Source: Amorphophallus konjac (Eukaryota; Streptophyta; Magnoliopsida; Alismatales; Araceae). From it: DNA of 64,000 bases. The translations under genes and the position numbers were made by a program. The DNA is taken from contig CM040121.1 of assembly GCA_022559845.1 (NCBI GenBank), positions 506,830,566 to 506,894,565 on the forward strand. Reading direction: 5' to 3'. Of the stretch, positions 42,410 to 53,677 are shown in pieces (position 1 is the first letter of the stretch; each line of letters starts with the position of its first letter). The notes beneath the pieces were generated by a model. That model saw nothing but the letters and a program-made list of their open reading frames with translations. It did not search any database and had not been told where the DNA came from.

Positions 42410-45400
42410 TGTAATACCCTGGATCTTTCAGATAGGAATCAGAGAGCTTTCAGAGTGCTTTCGTTGGTCCCGGATCGTGTTTTACGATCCACTCGGGTTT
42501 TTCCCCTTTATAGCTTGCGGAACCCCGTGGAGAGTGAACCATTGAGTTTTGAGACTCTGGGACGCTACAGGTGCATTGTGCTCTTTCCGAGGATCGCGGA
42601 GGCTATTTTTTCATATTTTTTTGATTTTATGAAATTTTGAACCAAAAATCATATTTCAAAAATATTTGTAATTTCTTATTTCCTTTTCTTTTTAACCCTC
42701 ACCTCAACCCCTCTCTCCTCTCACCATTCCCTCACTCTCTCCCTCTGTTCTCTCTCCTCTCTTCCCCTCTCCCCCGGGTGCGCGACCGTGGCGGAGGTGG
42801 ACGAGGTGGTGACACTGTGGAGACGACCAGGAGCGTGATGGCGCGAGAATCTAGGCATGGCATTGGCGTGATCCCATTCCATGGATTCGAAGTGCCGGCA
42901 CGGTTCGTGTGATGGTTTTCGGCGTGGATTTGACCGTTTCGGCGCCCGAGATCTTCGGCGGAGGTAGGGGGATGGATGCTCTACCCGTTTCCTACCTTCC
43001 CTCACGATTTCAAGCCGATTAGTGCGTGTATGAGTGGGTTTTTCCATGTTGAGCGAAATGCATGTTTCAGGGGTGTGAGCCGAAATCACCGTTCTAGGTG
43101 ATGGTTTCTAGTTTAGATAGTAAATCTTGAACCCCCAGCTTGTCGGGATTCGATTCCAGTCAGTTTGGCTATATTTGCTCGCGATTTGGGGCCGATATGA
43201 GGCCAGATGCCCATGTGAGTCGTTTTGGGTTGATTTGTAGAAATCACCCATTTCTTAGCCGTTTTATGGTTTGTTTGGTCCCTTCTGGCTTGTGGAAGGT
43301 TTATATCTAGTCTATGGATGTTTCTCTATCCTTCTGGGATGATTAGGGCGTGGAAAGACCGAGTTTTTTAGGTTTCTACGATTTTCGCATCGGAGCGAAA
43401 TAGCGACCGTACCAGAGACCGCTACTTGATAAGGCGGCCCTAGGAGGACTACAATATGTAAAAGACGGTCCTAGGGGGACCGCTATCTGGTTATTAAGTG
43501 CTTTTATGTCAGTTTCAGGTTGCCGTCTTGCGACCGACCGCAACTTGGTAGTGGCGGCCCTTTGGAGACCGTCATTTGGCTTTTAAGTCGGTTAGGTCGA
43601 TTAGGTAGGTTCCTAGAAGCGGTCTTGCGACTGACCATCTTCTGAAGTAACGGTCATGCCAAGGACCGCAACCAGGACGGGTTTTACGAACGTTTTCGAG
43701 GTAGTTTGGAGATGGCGGCCACGCCAAGACCACCACCTTCAAGAGGCAGCCACAGGGAGACCGCCCTCTGCAAGAGGCGGCCCTGGGCAGACTATCTCTT
43801 GCCTATTTAGGTTCTGTAAGTAGAGGCCCTGCTGAGACCGCCACTTGGCTGGGCTATCAAGTAGCGGCCATGGTATGACTACCATTTGCCTGGGCTGTGT
43901 GGTAGCGGCCAGGGAGATGACCGCCACCTGCCTAGAGTGTTCCTTTTCGTTGGTTTGGCTTCCGGTTGGCTTGGCTTTGACCCCTTGGGTAGCCCTTGGT
44001 CCTGCGGATGTCTTGGATGTCCCGTGAGGGCTATGACTATGTTATAGGGTGTCTGGAATTACCGTAATATCGAGTAGTGTGCCGTGTTATTTCGAGAATT
44101 GTTTTAAGGATCGATTGATCTCTGGTCATCCCGGTTGTGACCCAATGGTTGACACGTGACCTCGTGAGTGTCTCGATTGTCCCGAGGAGATCGAGACTGT
44201 GTGTTTTGGATGCTTGGATTTATCATCTTACCTTAATTTACGTGTCAGTGTGGTCTGAGGGCTCAGGTGATCCCTCATGTTCTGTGTTTCGTGTTATGTG
44301 AAATTGTGAGTCCGATGAACGGCCTGGGGGCCGAGGACTTTCGATTGATGAAGTGGATCCGGCTGTCATGTGCCGCTTCCATGTTGTTTTACCATGGTTC
44401 TTGGCTTAGGGACTAGACTGATTGGCGGCTTATTACCGCTATGTGCGATGATCTTGACCCGAGTCTTGTGACTCAAAGATCGTTGTTTAAGTAGGTCTAG
44501 TTGGCTGTCCTGAGTCTGGCGGTTGTGTGCTACTTTGTGTTCCATGGTACTTGTGATAGGTGCGTGCTTAGCATGTCCGTAGTTCGGTGTTTTTAGTCTC
44601 TGTTTCTAGTGAGCCTCCACTAGTCGTAGCCTGATGACACTTTCGTGTGTCGGCCCACCTGGGAGTGGTAGCGGGGCAGTTCTTGGTAGAGACGATTTGT
44701 AGGCTAGTTGTCGTGGGCCTCTTTATCTAGCCGTTAGAGTCCGATGGGAGGGGAAAACCGGCTAGAGGCCTGGCTCAAGACATTGAGCTTGTGTGTGCAC
44801 ACGTGGTTAGGGGCGTTGGACCACCGTCGACGGGCATGGCCCTGACTAGTCACTCGTTACTCTTGTTCCTTGGTTACTTGTACGGTGTCTCAGTTACCAC
44901 GTTCGAGGTGAGTGGGAGATACCCGAGACGCAGTGTAAGACGTCAGTGGACGCATCTAACTTTTCTTCTAGTGAGGAGGTGCTTCTGTCACATGACACAT
45001 AATTCTTGTGGCTCTTGTGGTTCTCGTGAACCGTGAGCCTTTGTGATTCTCTTCATATGTGGTTTTGTGTCCTTTCGACACTGAGGTCTAGGGTGCCGAT
45101 AGAGAATTACCGTGGTTCTACCCATAGACAGTGTAGGAGGCACGACATCGGAGTCATGACCGTACCTTTGGCCGTGTAGGTCTTAGTGGGGCCTTTGTCT
45201 GTTTCCATAGGCCTTCACGATAGAGTTTCGTGATTTATCGATGGTTCGATAACTCCCGACTTTGTGAGATCGTGGCTTGTTCTTCTGTTGCCATTAGGAG
45301 TAGTTTAGAGGGTCGAGGTTCTATCGGCTGGTGTGTTTCTGTGTAGTACTGTTGTTCTCCTCTTTACTCTTTTTGTTGCTACTCCTGCTACTACTTTTAC

Positions 45401-45852
45401 TGTTTAGCACTATTGTTACCGTTGTTGTTTCGTAGTAGGGATTTGCGGGACCCCTACTGAGCTAGTGAGACGAGGCTCACCCTAGACTTTTCAGGTGTAG
45501 CTATTCTTCCTCATGGTTTGGAGGCGCAGTGTGGTGGTTCTTAGTTGTCAACTTTGCTAGTGTCAGGCTTCCCCCGACTTGAGAGTATGTTTCTCTTTCT
45601 GTTGGACTGTACTTTAGTTGGACTAGACTCTGTTAGCTCTATAGCTTTAATTATTTAATTGAAATTATAATTTTATTTCTGCTAATTTAGCAATCCTGAT
45701 CATAATTGTAGAATTGTTTACTGCTTTATCTGGAAGTTTAATGTACTCCACACACACCTTTCTTTCCCTTCGGAGCCTTACAGCTCTTGGGAGGCCTCTC
45801 AGGATCCAAGCGGTATCGGGTTTACCCGGTATCTGGATGTTGGGTCGTCACA
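42410..45852 (+). mobile_element. 3' LTR of C
   Basis: TGTAATACCCTGG start, GTCGTCACA end, 3.44 kb. The last kilobase matches 37618-38656. An array of GCGGCC/GACCGC motifs lies at about 43395-43935. A CT-rich tract is at 42700-42780. No coding sequence is supported. Confidence 0.88.
43395..43935. repeat. GCGGCC/GACCGC motif array in C LTR
   Basis: About 12 motifs such as GGCGGCCCTAGGAGGAC, GACGGTCCTAGGGGGACCG and GGCGGCCCTTTGGAGACCG, in the same GCGG...GACCG form as G1 and G2, but with their own spacing and flanks. Confidence 0.8.
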
Positions 45853-45868
45853 CACCCCATCTCCATTC

Positions 45869-46069
45869 ATGGCAGAAAATCAATCAACATTGTCTGTCCT
45901 TCATCAAGACATCCTGTTGGAAGAATCATTGACATTGTCTATCCTTCATCAAGACATCCTATTGGAAGAATCATTGACATCCCTTACTTTGATCAAGCCA
46001 GCTCTAGTTCGGCCCTTGCAATTCGAATCTGCTCCTCTTGATAAATCAAATGCCGGAGTTACTCTTTGA
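45869..46069 (+). pseudogene. Short ORF with 15-residue repeat
   Basis: MAENQSTLSVLHQDILLEES continues with a near-perfect second copy of LSxLHQDILLEESLT. The DNA repeat unit is 45 bp (from 45887). It ends at 46067. No family is recognised. Its position just ahead of the G-patch ORF suggests both come from one degraded retroelement polyprotein. Confidence 0.4.
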
Positions 46070-46273
46070 AACCAAATTTCTACTCTGGCCAGTCAACCAT
46101 GAGATTCCCAACATATCCCCAACCCTCAAAGTATTCATGTCTTAGAAATATTGGTCGATATCTTAATGGTATTAGACCCAGCCATGATTACCTTACATAA
46201 AAGCAAATAGCCCATTATCTTAACTCTAGATATCCATCAACCAGATCAATCCTTCCAATACTTAGGGTCATGC

Positions 46274-46645
46274 ATGTCTAAGGTGAAACTGCAGGAAATA
46301 GGGTGGCAATTAATGTCAAAGATGGGATACTCATCTACTACGGGATTAGGCAAAGAGAAACAAAGAATTAAAGAGCCGATTGAGGAGAATGGTACAATTG
46401 AGAGTTTTGGCCTAGGGTGTCAACCAACTAGGATGGGCAAAGGAAAATCAATAAGGTGGAAGTTGCATGACCATTTTATAAAGGGATCCCAGCAAACGGA
46501 AGAGAGGATCGCATGGTTAGAAACAAGCCATAAGAATGAATGTGTGAATTTAAAGAAGCAAGAACAGCTAGAAGATTTGGACATGGAAGACTTGGGCTTA
46601 TCATCCCTACTTTCAGATGAATCATTTCCTCCTCTGACAGCCTAA
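46274..46645 (+). pseudogene. G-patch domain fragment, probably retroelement
   Basis: Near the N terminus is IGWQLMSKMGYSSTTGLGKE, then a GLG (SFGLGCQ), which fits the G-patch pattern (M-x-KMGY...GLGK...GLG), a glycine-rich nucleic-acid-related domain of about 45 residues. A basic stretch and an acidic C-terminus (EDLDMEDLGL) follow, ending at a stop at 46643. G-patches are known at the C-terminus of some retroviral proteases and in plant gypsy polyproteins. The codons upstream (ILTLDIHQPDQ) are in frame after a TAG, so this is part of a longer broken ORF. A cellular G-patch gene is possible but no exon structure is visible. Confidence 0.55.
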
Positions 46646-49183
46646 AGAAAAATCTTTTTAGCAAAAAGGGAACTGACTCCATTAGGTTTTCTCCCTTTCT
46701 TATTCCTCCTGCTCACATCCTTCAAATGTGGTTTCATTTTCAAGGCCGATGAATTCCAAAGAGAGAAGCATGGGGCTTTAAGTGAGAAGCCCACTCTACA
46801 GGCATAGCTTTCAAATCATGGTCCCCATGCTCAGAGGTCATCATTCTCCACTAACCAGACAACATTGATCAATAGCCCTACCAGGGGCATCTTTCTTGTA
46901 TATAGTAGATTAGAATTAGGCTAAAAAGAATCAGGGCTTCGGCTACTTCACACGGGAAGGTTAGGGGAAGATAGGCTCCTTACCAATTTGTTTTAGGTCT
47001 AGTTGGAAAGTGTATCCAATCAAGTCAAGTCCAAGAGTTCAATAAAAAAAATCCATCAATCTCCTAGAAATTGAGAAGGAATCTGACAAACCATTTAAGG
47101 CCAGGTTCATTCGAGTGAAAGAACCCGCTCATGCCAGTAGGTATAGGGGTTGTGTCAATGGCCGTGTATTTGCTCAAAAATCACTCAAATCCTATTTCTC
47201 TCCAACTATCAAGGAGGTCTGCACTTCCTCTATTCGTCGGTCCATGGAAGACCCCGATGCACGCTGTCAAGATCTGTGCTTTATCAACCACCCCTAGAAT
47301 AAAGACTATTTGAAGAAACTCTTGTACATAGTCAAATACAAATAAAATAAAAATAAAAAATTATCAAAAACAATAGTCTGTCAGCTGCCATGCATTTCAA
47401 TCTCCATTCGTCATGCATGATAAGGTTATGTCGCATTAAAGTCTCAGTGGGTTAGTACCTTGGTCTACCAGAACGAGGGAGAATTCTGTCCGGGCAAATG
47501 CTCTGAAAGGCAAACAATATGCACACACTCACGTGGATTCAAAATGTGACAACAGCCCAAAATGGATGTCTATCCTAAAGAATTCTTGAAGATTCTAAAT
47601 CCTCTTTTCCTCGCTATTCGATCGATCAAGACAGTCGGCACCCTTAAAGTGTCGAGCAGAGTGGCTGAAAAATGACACCCTCGGGTGAGAGTAGGACTCA
47701 CCACCCTATAAATGAGACCAGAGCAAGTGAAGAGGGCAATGTCCCCGCAGGTAAGGAAAGTCAAAAGGGAGCAAAATCCTGAATCCCAACCAAGTCCAAA
47801 AAAAAAAATCTAAAATCCCAAAAGGGAGAATAAACAAACAAAAAGTCTGGAGGTGACCGTTCCTTGTCAAAATAAAAAGAAAGGTCGTATAAATCAAATC
47901 AAAACTATGAGGGCAAGCAATCACAAAAGCACAATGCATTGAAGGTGGTCTGAAATCACCAAAAGGGTGGAGTTATTTACGCTTGCTCATAGCTCATCGT
48001 TTTAATGATTTTGTCGATCCTCTTATGAGGTTTACCCACGTATATTCTTTTTTCTTTTGAGGACTTAGAGTCTGATAGAAACACCAAGGGATGGATCTTT
48101 GTTGGCGGCATGTAGTCTCTTTCGAAAACACACCATATGATTGTCTCTCCAAAGTAACAAAAGCCATAATTACTGTGAAGAAATCTCGTGTGTTTGGTAG
48201 GTCTATCTCCTCGCCCTCCTTTAGTGTTCTTCATCAACCTCGGGCTTAGGTCAATACAAGTGCATCACCAATTAGTGCGACAGTGTCTGATTCTGGGTCA
48301 ACATCGCACGGTTGACCATTAGTGTTCCACGGTGTCCTTATTTATATCGTCTACGGTCGTGAGGAAATAGACTCGAGTCGGATAAATCATTTACCTTGAA
48401 AATATTTTGGATAAGTCTCAGTGGTTGGAAGTAATTGGGAGCCTAAGCGTGGCATGACAATATTATCATGAGAGTAAGTCTTAACCAACGGGACAAGTTT
48501 GAGAAGTCTAGAGGCTGAAATTAACCTAGATGTGTGCTCAAGATTCCTGGGAGGTTGTAGAAGAAGCCTATCCTTTCATCATTGTTTCGATGTCTCATGG
48601 GCAATTCCCAGATGTTGGGCAAAAAAAAAAAATCATCCATCTATGCATTGCATCTATGCACATCGTGTTCCCTTCTTATGTGAAGTCTCTTTTAATAAGA
48701 CTTAGCGTCTTGACCTTGCTTCAAGAAAGGTATATGATTTCAAGGCAAGGGGCTAAAACTGATCTACACTAACTTTTTCCTTCCGTGTTGTTAACGTAGG
48801 GCATTGACACATCAACAAACATCATGGAGGTAAAGGTTTGGTACATGGGCATCTCCTCGAAACATACATCTCATACACCATCCCTGATGGGGACATCGCT
48901 TACCACTTCCCATTTCTCCAAGGGTCCCGATGCTCGCCTGCAAATGCTACATCTTGTTCACCACTTATTTTGAGTCATTTGATGTATTTTGTATTTTCTT
49001 ATTTGAGTCTTATCATGTAATTTTATTTTTAATTGAGTCAAGTACCAAGGTAACTAGGTCATTAGAGTGGTTAATGTGTTAGTTGGGCCCAATTAAGTGG
49101 GCCAGGCCTAGGAGCACCCCCTTCCCCTTGGTTTATTGTCATTAGTCTAAAACTCAGGGTCTTATGTTAAATTGTGGGATTCC

Positions 49184-49190
49184 TATAAAT
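49184..49190 (+). promoter_or_regulatory. TATA box of family B LTR
   Basis: TATAAAT in TTCCTATAAATAGGACC. The same box is at 53977-53983 in the 3' LTR and at 990-997 (minus) in the partial copy. Confidence 0.7.
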
Positions 49191-49257
49191 AGGACCCCAA
49201 TCCCACCATTTGAAGCTAATGAATGAATTATTGAGAAAAATTGCCACAAGAATTGTG

Positions 49258-49390
49258 CCTCTCTCTCTCTAAGGGGTGGATTCCCCTCTCTCTAGCTCTC
49301 TCTCTCTCTCTCTCTCTAAAGGGGGCGGCCCCCTCTCTCTCTCCTCCTCCCTCTCTCTCCCAAGTTCGCCCCCCCTCTCTCTCACCCCTC
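49258..49390. repeat. CT-rich microsatellite tract in family B LTR
   Basis: (CT)n with interspersed C-runs just downstream of the TATA box; repeated at 54050-54185. It would be in the transcript leader. Confidence 0.85.
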
Positions 49391-51257
49391 CCCTAGCCAC
49401 ATTACTCCCCATTTAATGCAACCTTTCCCCTCCCAAGGCCCTTAAACCACATTCATTCTCTACATCACCCAAGAACCCTTTCACCTCCCAAAGAAACCCT
49501 CCCACTCCCCAAGCAACCTTTCCCCTTCCCCATACAACCTTTCACATTCCCAAGGGAGAATCCCTTCTCCCAAGCACCCTTTCCCCTCTCCAAGACTTCA
49601 TTAACCAACCACCATTAACCCCACATTCAAACCAAAGGAGAGATCTCTCCTCCCTCTCTCCTTCTCAACCCAAATTCGCAGCTCCCCTTTCCTCCACTTG
49701 CTAGACCACCTCCCAGCCCCCTTTCTGCCCCTCCCACACCTTGTACACCCCCTAACAGACCCCCACATAGTCAGGTGTCACCCCCACACCCATCCACCCC
49801 ATTTCCCACCCCATCTACTCCGTCTCCCGTCACCTATCACCACCCTATTCATCTCAGTTCGCAGGCAGCAGTTGGAGCCTGAATTGCAGAACCTGCCCCG
49901 AGGTCGCTCGGCGTCATCTAGAGGCGTACCATACATCGACGGAAAGATCGTCGAGATAGCTTCGCAACCGAGGCGGTCTTGCCGGCATCTGAAATCCCTT
50001 CTGTCCGGAGAGTTCGTTCTCGTCTGACTGCGCAACCGGGACCTGAACCAGGACCAGAGCTGTAGTTCAGAAGCTTCCACGACTTCACCCTTGCTCTCCT
50101 GAGTGCGCCGCTTGACCAAGATGTGGTACCATCAGTCCTCCAAGCAACCCCACTGGCGGGGCTTCGATTGGAGTCCGGGGCTGCCCGTTCCGAATTTTCT
50201 CCCTCAGGCGCGCGGAACAGGCCACTCAGGACCTTACCAGACCCCTCCTCACTCAACGGACTCTCCCTCTCTGCCCCGACATCGTCTGGTGCTCCCCCTG
50301 GCGGCCACTCTAAGAAGACTCGTCCACTGTCATACTCGTTTTGGTCCCGCTGTGTTTCGACATCGGCAGCGGGCGTGGTGACTACTTCCACCTGCTGCTG
50401 CACCCTGGGACCAGTCCGAACCAGAGCGCAGGGATCCTGTTCCAGAGCTCGCCCCAGCCGGTGATGACATCAGGACCACCCACAGAAATTCACAGGCATT
50501 CCTGGGTCCGTCAGCGACGTTTTGGCGCCAGTTTCGTCGACTTCTGAGGTTGGAGGAGTGCGTGGCAGCGTCTACATCAACCCCCTGTCCGGTTATTCCA
50601 GAACGGGTAGATCGTTTGGCACTAGCTTGGTTAACCTCCCCTCCCCGCCTGGCCGGCTTAGCGCCCCTCCTTGTGTGGAGGTAGTGTTTGGTGTAAGCCC
50701 GTCTCCCCACCCCGAGATCCACCCTCCTGTGTGAGGCGTAGTGCATGTAATTAATTAGCAGGGATCAAGCTTCATCGGCGTAGTGTGCGGGGCCCCACAC
50801 TTCCCCGCTCGCCCACGTCTCCGAACGGTACCGGTTTCTTCAAACCGTCCTGGTGAGCTCACTGACCTTGCTCCTCTTTTGTGCTTGTTCATTCCATATT
50901 CCTCAAATATGCCATCGGATAAGGGAGAGAGCGCCCGGTCCCAAGGCACCACCGCTTCCGAGCGACCGCCGTGGGTGTAAGTGAGTGGACCCACGCCCTT
51001 TGGCACTTTTTCGGCCTTTTGAGGTGAGTGACCATAACCAAGGGGAGGCTAACTTGATCATTTTTGGACCTCTACCAGCAAGGGATCCGCCCCACATCCT
51101 TGACTCGGCATCCCCGAGTCACCCCGGGCTGACCATTCGTGCCGTACGAGTATCCGCTTGCGTAGGCTTCTAGCCTTGTGGTTGTGCTTGCATTGCTTAG
51201 GTCCGAGCTACTTCAGTCTTTTTGATTATCACCCCAAGATGGTGTGTCACATCAACT

Positions 51258-51269
51258 TGGTATCAGAGC
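51258..51269 (+). other. Primer-binding site of family B
   Basis: TGGTATCAGAGC three bases after the LTR end; complementary to plant initiator Met-tRNA. Confidence 0.85.
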
Positions 51270-51341
51270 AAGTTCTAGACTTGTTCTCACAAGTCTAGTC
51301 CTTGGGCATTGCATTAGAGTCTTCCAAACAGTGTCGTCATC

Positions 51342-53378
51342 GTGTCTAGTCGAGTCACCCTCCCCGCTCCACTATCCCTTCCCAAGATGAGTGCATGGGA
51401 CAAGCTTGTTATAGGGATGTTGAAGGAGCGTGCCAAATCACCTACAGCCTTTTACCAAAAATATGGCCCATGCGTGTGGCCAACATCCCCGATCTCTTAC
51501 CCCACAAAACATACCCCTTTCACACCTACACCGGAACCCCACACCCTTCCGATGATCCCTCCGCCAACTCCCTCACACCCCACAACATTACACCCACCAG
51601 TCCAAATTCCTACCAAAAATACCCACATGGGAGACATGAGCTTAGTCAATGAAGTCCCAAAGAATGATGATGTTTTCCTCAATATCACCCCTACACCGAA
51701 GGACACCCGCATCCAAACAATGGAGGGAGACCGGCGTCAGACCTCTAACTTTCACACCAACCTTAAGTTCTACCTAGAGCCTTCTTTCCCATCCAATGAA
51801 CATGTGATCATAAGAGATCCTCTAGCTGAGTGGCTGAAGAAGAACCCCACCATTCACAACTCAAGCCCATACCACCCACCCATGGAACACCTATCCCAAA
51901 TAGTGCCCATCCAACCTCCCCATGTCAGTTATCATTCCATCTACTTTGTTGAGACCTTGAGAGGCTTGTTTGAAGGTCTTCTTGGGCAAATAAGGTTGAC
52001 GAACATGCTAGCCATAGGGTTATTTGACATAGGATACTTGAGTCTCACTCACCCCTCTATTGGATCCATCACCTCCATCTACACAAGGGGTCCTTGCACA
52101 AGCAAGCTATTATTGATCCTGCCCGAACCCGAAGAGTTTTGCCAAAACCAACCCTATGACCCCCACCTCCCTCAAGAAAAGGGCACCCCATCTAGGGAGT
52201 CAACCTTGGTGATTGTCCCACTAGGTAACGAGTGCATAGTCCGCACTAGGCAGTGTGTGACTTGGAATACTATAAGTCTAGAAATGGAAGAAGCATCCTT
52301 CCCCACAAGCCCAGCCCACCTACATCCTTGTGACCCATTCCCTTGGGAACCCCAATGCCAACCTGGCCACTTTCCCTCCTTTACCATTGCCCACCCCTCA
52401 TCCAATCTCAAGGGCCATTTCATTATACCCAACCAGGCCCATTGCTCCCGCACCACTACATGCCTAGTAGGCCTCAAACTGATCCCTTAGGGCGAGCAAC
52501 ACCCACCACTTACAACCTTCAATTTTCCCATTGACGAGGTCCCAACCTACATTGGGGAATCTATGGAATGGACTTTCTTGATCCATGGGATTGAAAACAC
52601 CCCCTTCACCAAGGGCCTAACCATAATTGACCCATTTGATCCCTCCGCATGGGAACCCCCAAACCTGCCATCCTTGTCCCATTTCTCCAAAGAATTCCTA
52701 AGCCTCGCCCCTTGCCGAGACCATTGCACCAAAGTTGAACCAAACCCCTCCTTGTCAACACCCACGCTTTGGAAGATAAGACTCAACGTTTGGGTAGAGT
52801 GGCATGGTAGGATCACATTTGGGTGTCTTGGACCCCCTATAAAAGTCAACATTGTTAGGAGACACTTGCATTTTAGGACCACATGTGGATGCCCCGGTCC
52901 TCCAACCTTCCGTAGAGAACCTATGCATGATAGGGCCACGTTTGGATGCCCCGGACCCCCAGTCTTCACCCACCTTGATAGGAAACCTAAGCAAGCTAGA
53001 TCCACTTTTGGATGCCCCGGCCCTCCTAAGTCCACCAAAATCAATGTAACACTTGATAGGGCTAAATTTGGTTGTCCAGGCCCTCCCTTCATCTCTAGAG
53101 GATCATCATTTATGACATTGCATGGCAACCCTCGCAAGCACATCAACAAGAGCAACGAGATGAACAAACAATTAGCCAACTCTCACCGCTGCCACCAAGA
53201 ATTCTGGTTTGGTGATTCCGTGATGGTGAGGACTGAGAGACTATCCTCTGAGAATGTCTCAAAACTGAAGTCTCATGAAACATGTCCCTTCCAGGTCCTG
53301 AGATACATCAGCGCTAATGCTTATGTGTTAGACCTCCCTGAGGAATACAGAGTAAGCCCCACTTTTCATCGTGGCTGA
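51342..53378 (+). pseudogene. Long ORF of family B: unknown protein fused to integrase tail
   Basis: One frame runs from about 51342 (ATG candidate at 51387, MSAWDKLVIGML) to 53378, with a single in-frame TAG at 52488. The first 380 codons are proline-rich and match no gag domain that I know: there is no zinc knuckle or RT motif. Residues around FVETLRGLFEGLLGQIRL look helical. After the stop come five FGCPGPP-type repeats (52818-53087). Then the frame runs into NEMNKQLANSHRCHQEF and SVMVRTERLS, and PFQVLRYISANAYVLDLPEE, the integrase C-terminal module of chromoviruses. A frameshift near 53365 precedes the tail. It may be gag-like by position only. Confidence 0.6.
52818..53087 (+). repeat. 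Five FGCPGPP coding repeats
   Basis: FGCLGPP, CGCPGPP, FGCPGPP, FGCPGPP and FGCPGPP occur 19-22 residues apart, usually preceded by a basic residue and (A/T/S)(T/K). The DNA spacing is 57-66 bp and always a multiple of three, so the frame is kept. The minus strand has the same array as GGPGHP. Confidence 0.85.
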
Positions 53379-53677
53379 CCTGGTGCCATACATGGGTCCC
53401 ACGGTGACGCCTAGTGAGGAAATTGAGCTCATCCCCTCCCTTGAGAGAGCACCTACCCTTGAGAGAAAGCTACCAGCCCAGAGAGACCAGCATGAGCATG
53501 TTGAACGGATATTATATGAACAGGTCACTGTCATTTGGAGCAAAGGGTAAGGGCGCTACCTCGCTTGGTGAAAGGACCAGCTACCTTTGGTAGACTTGTG
53601 AGTAACCCCGTCGTGGCTCCCTCCGCATACGATGGATCTTTACTCAACAGAGTCGAGTTCTCTGCACCCCGGGAGTA
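53365..53677 (+). pseudogene. Chromodomain-like tail of family B
   Basis: One frame over from the long ORF, VADLVPYMGPTVTPSEEIEL follows the PTF motif. It goes on to HEHVERILYEQVTVIW and GRYLAW-KDQ, the pattern of a chromovirus polyprotein tail. A stop falls at about 53549. It is worn but supports a chromovirus origin of B. Confidence 0.55.

Larger units (their letters stand above)
37618..45852 (+). mobile_element. Element C: long-LTR, non-coding retrotransposon derivative
   Basis: The 3' LTR is complete (42410-45852, 3.44 kb). The 5' LTR is represented only by its last 1.04 kb (37618-38656), because S1 inserted into it. PBS is at 38659-38670 and PPT at 42397-42409. After removing the reverse solo LTR (39678-41875), the interior is only about 1.55 kb and has no retroviral domain on either strand. 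LTR ends (TGTAATACCC, GTCGTCACA) and a GCGGCC-type motif array point to a chromovirus relative. A large-LTR, non-coding element of this kind must rely on proteins from another element. Confidence 0.75.
45853..48884 (+). other. Older sequence D, left part (between C and family B)
   Basis: Holds two coding-like scraps (45869-46069 and 46274-46645) and then about 2.2 kb (46646-48884) in which I see no gene, LTR or repeat worth naming; ORFs there are short. D resumes at 56054 after family B. It is the host into which C and B inserted. Confidence 0.5.
48885..51254 (+). mobile_element. 5' LTR of family B
   Basis: Contains an AT-rich start, TATA box (49184-49190), a (CT)n and C-rich leader (49258-49390) and a GC-rich 3' part. 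ORFs at 49698-50080 and 50103-50381 recur in the 3' LTR because the DNA does; whether any is translated is not shown. Confidence 0.92.

Noticed and set aside
47115..47313. ORF with RYRGCVNGRVFAQKS in sequence D
   Set aside because: Short, Cys/Arg-rich, no recognisable domain; kept only as unassigned sequence.
49698..50381. Protein-coding genes in the family B LTR
   Set aside because: The ORFs recur in both LTRs only because the DNA does, are proline/arginine-rich from C-rich sequence, and no domain is seen. A conserved block is noted as a finding instead.
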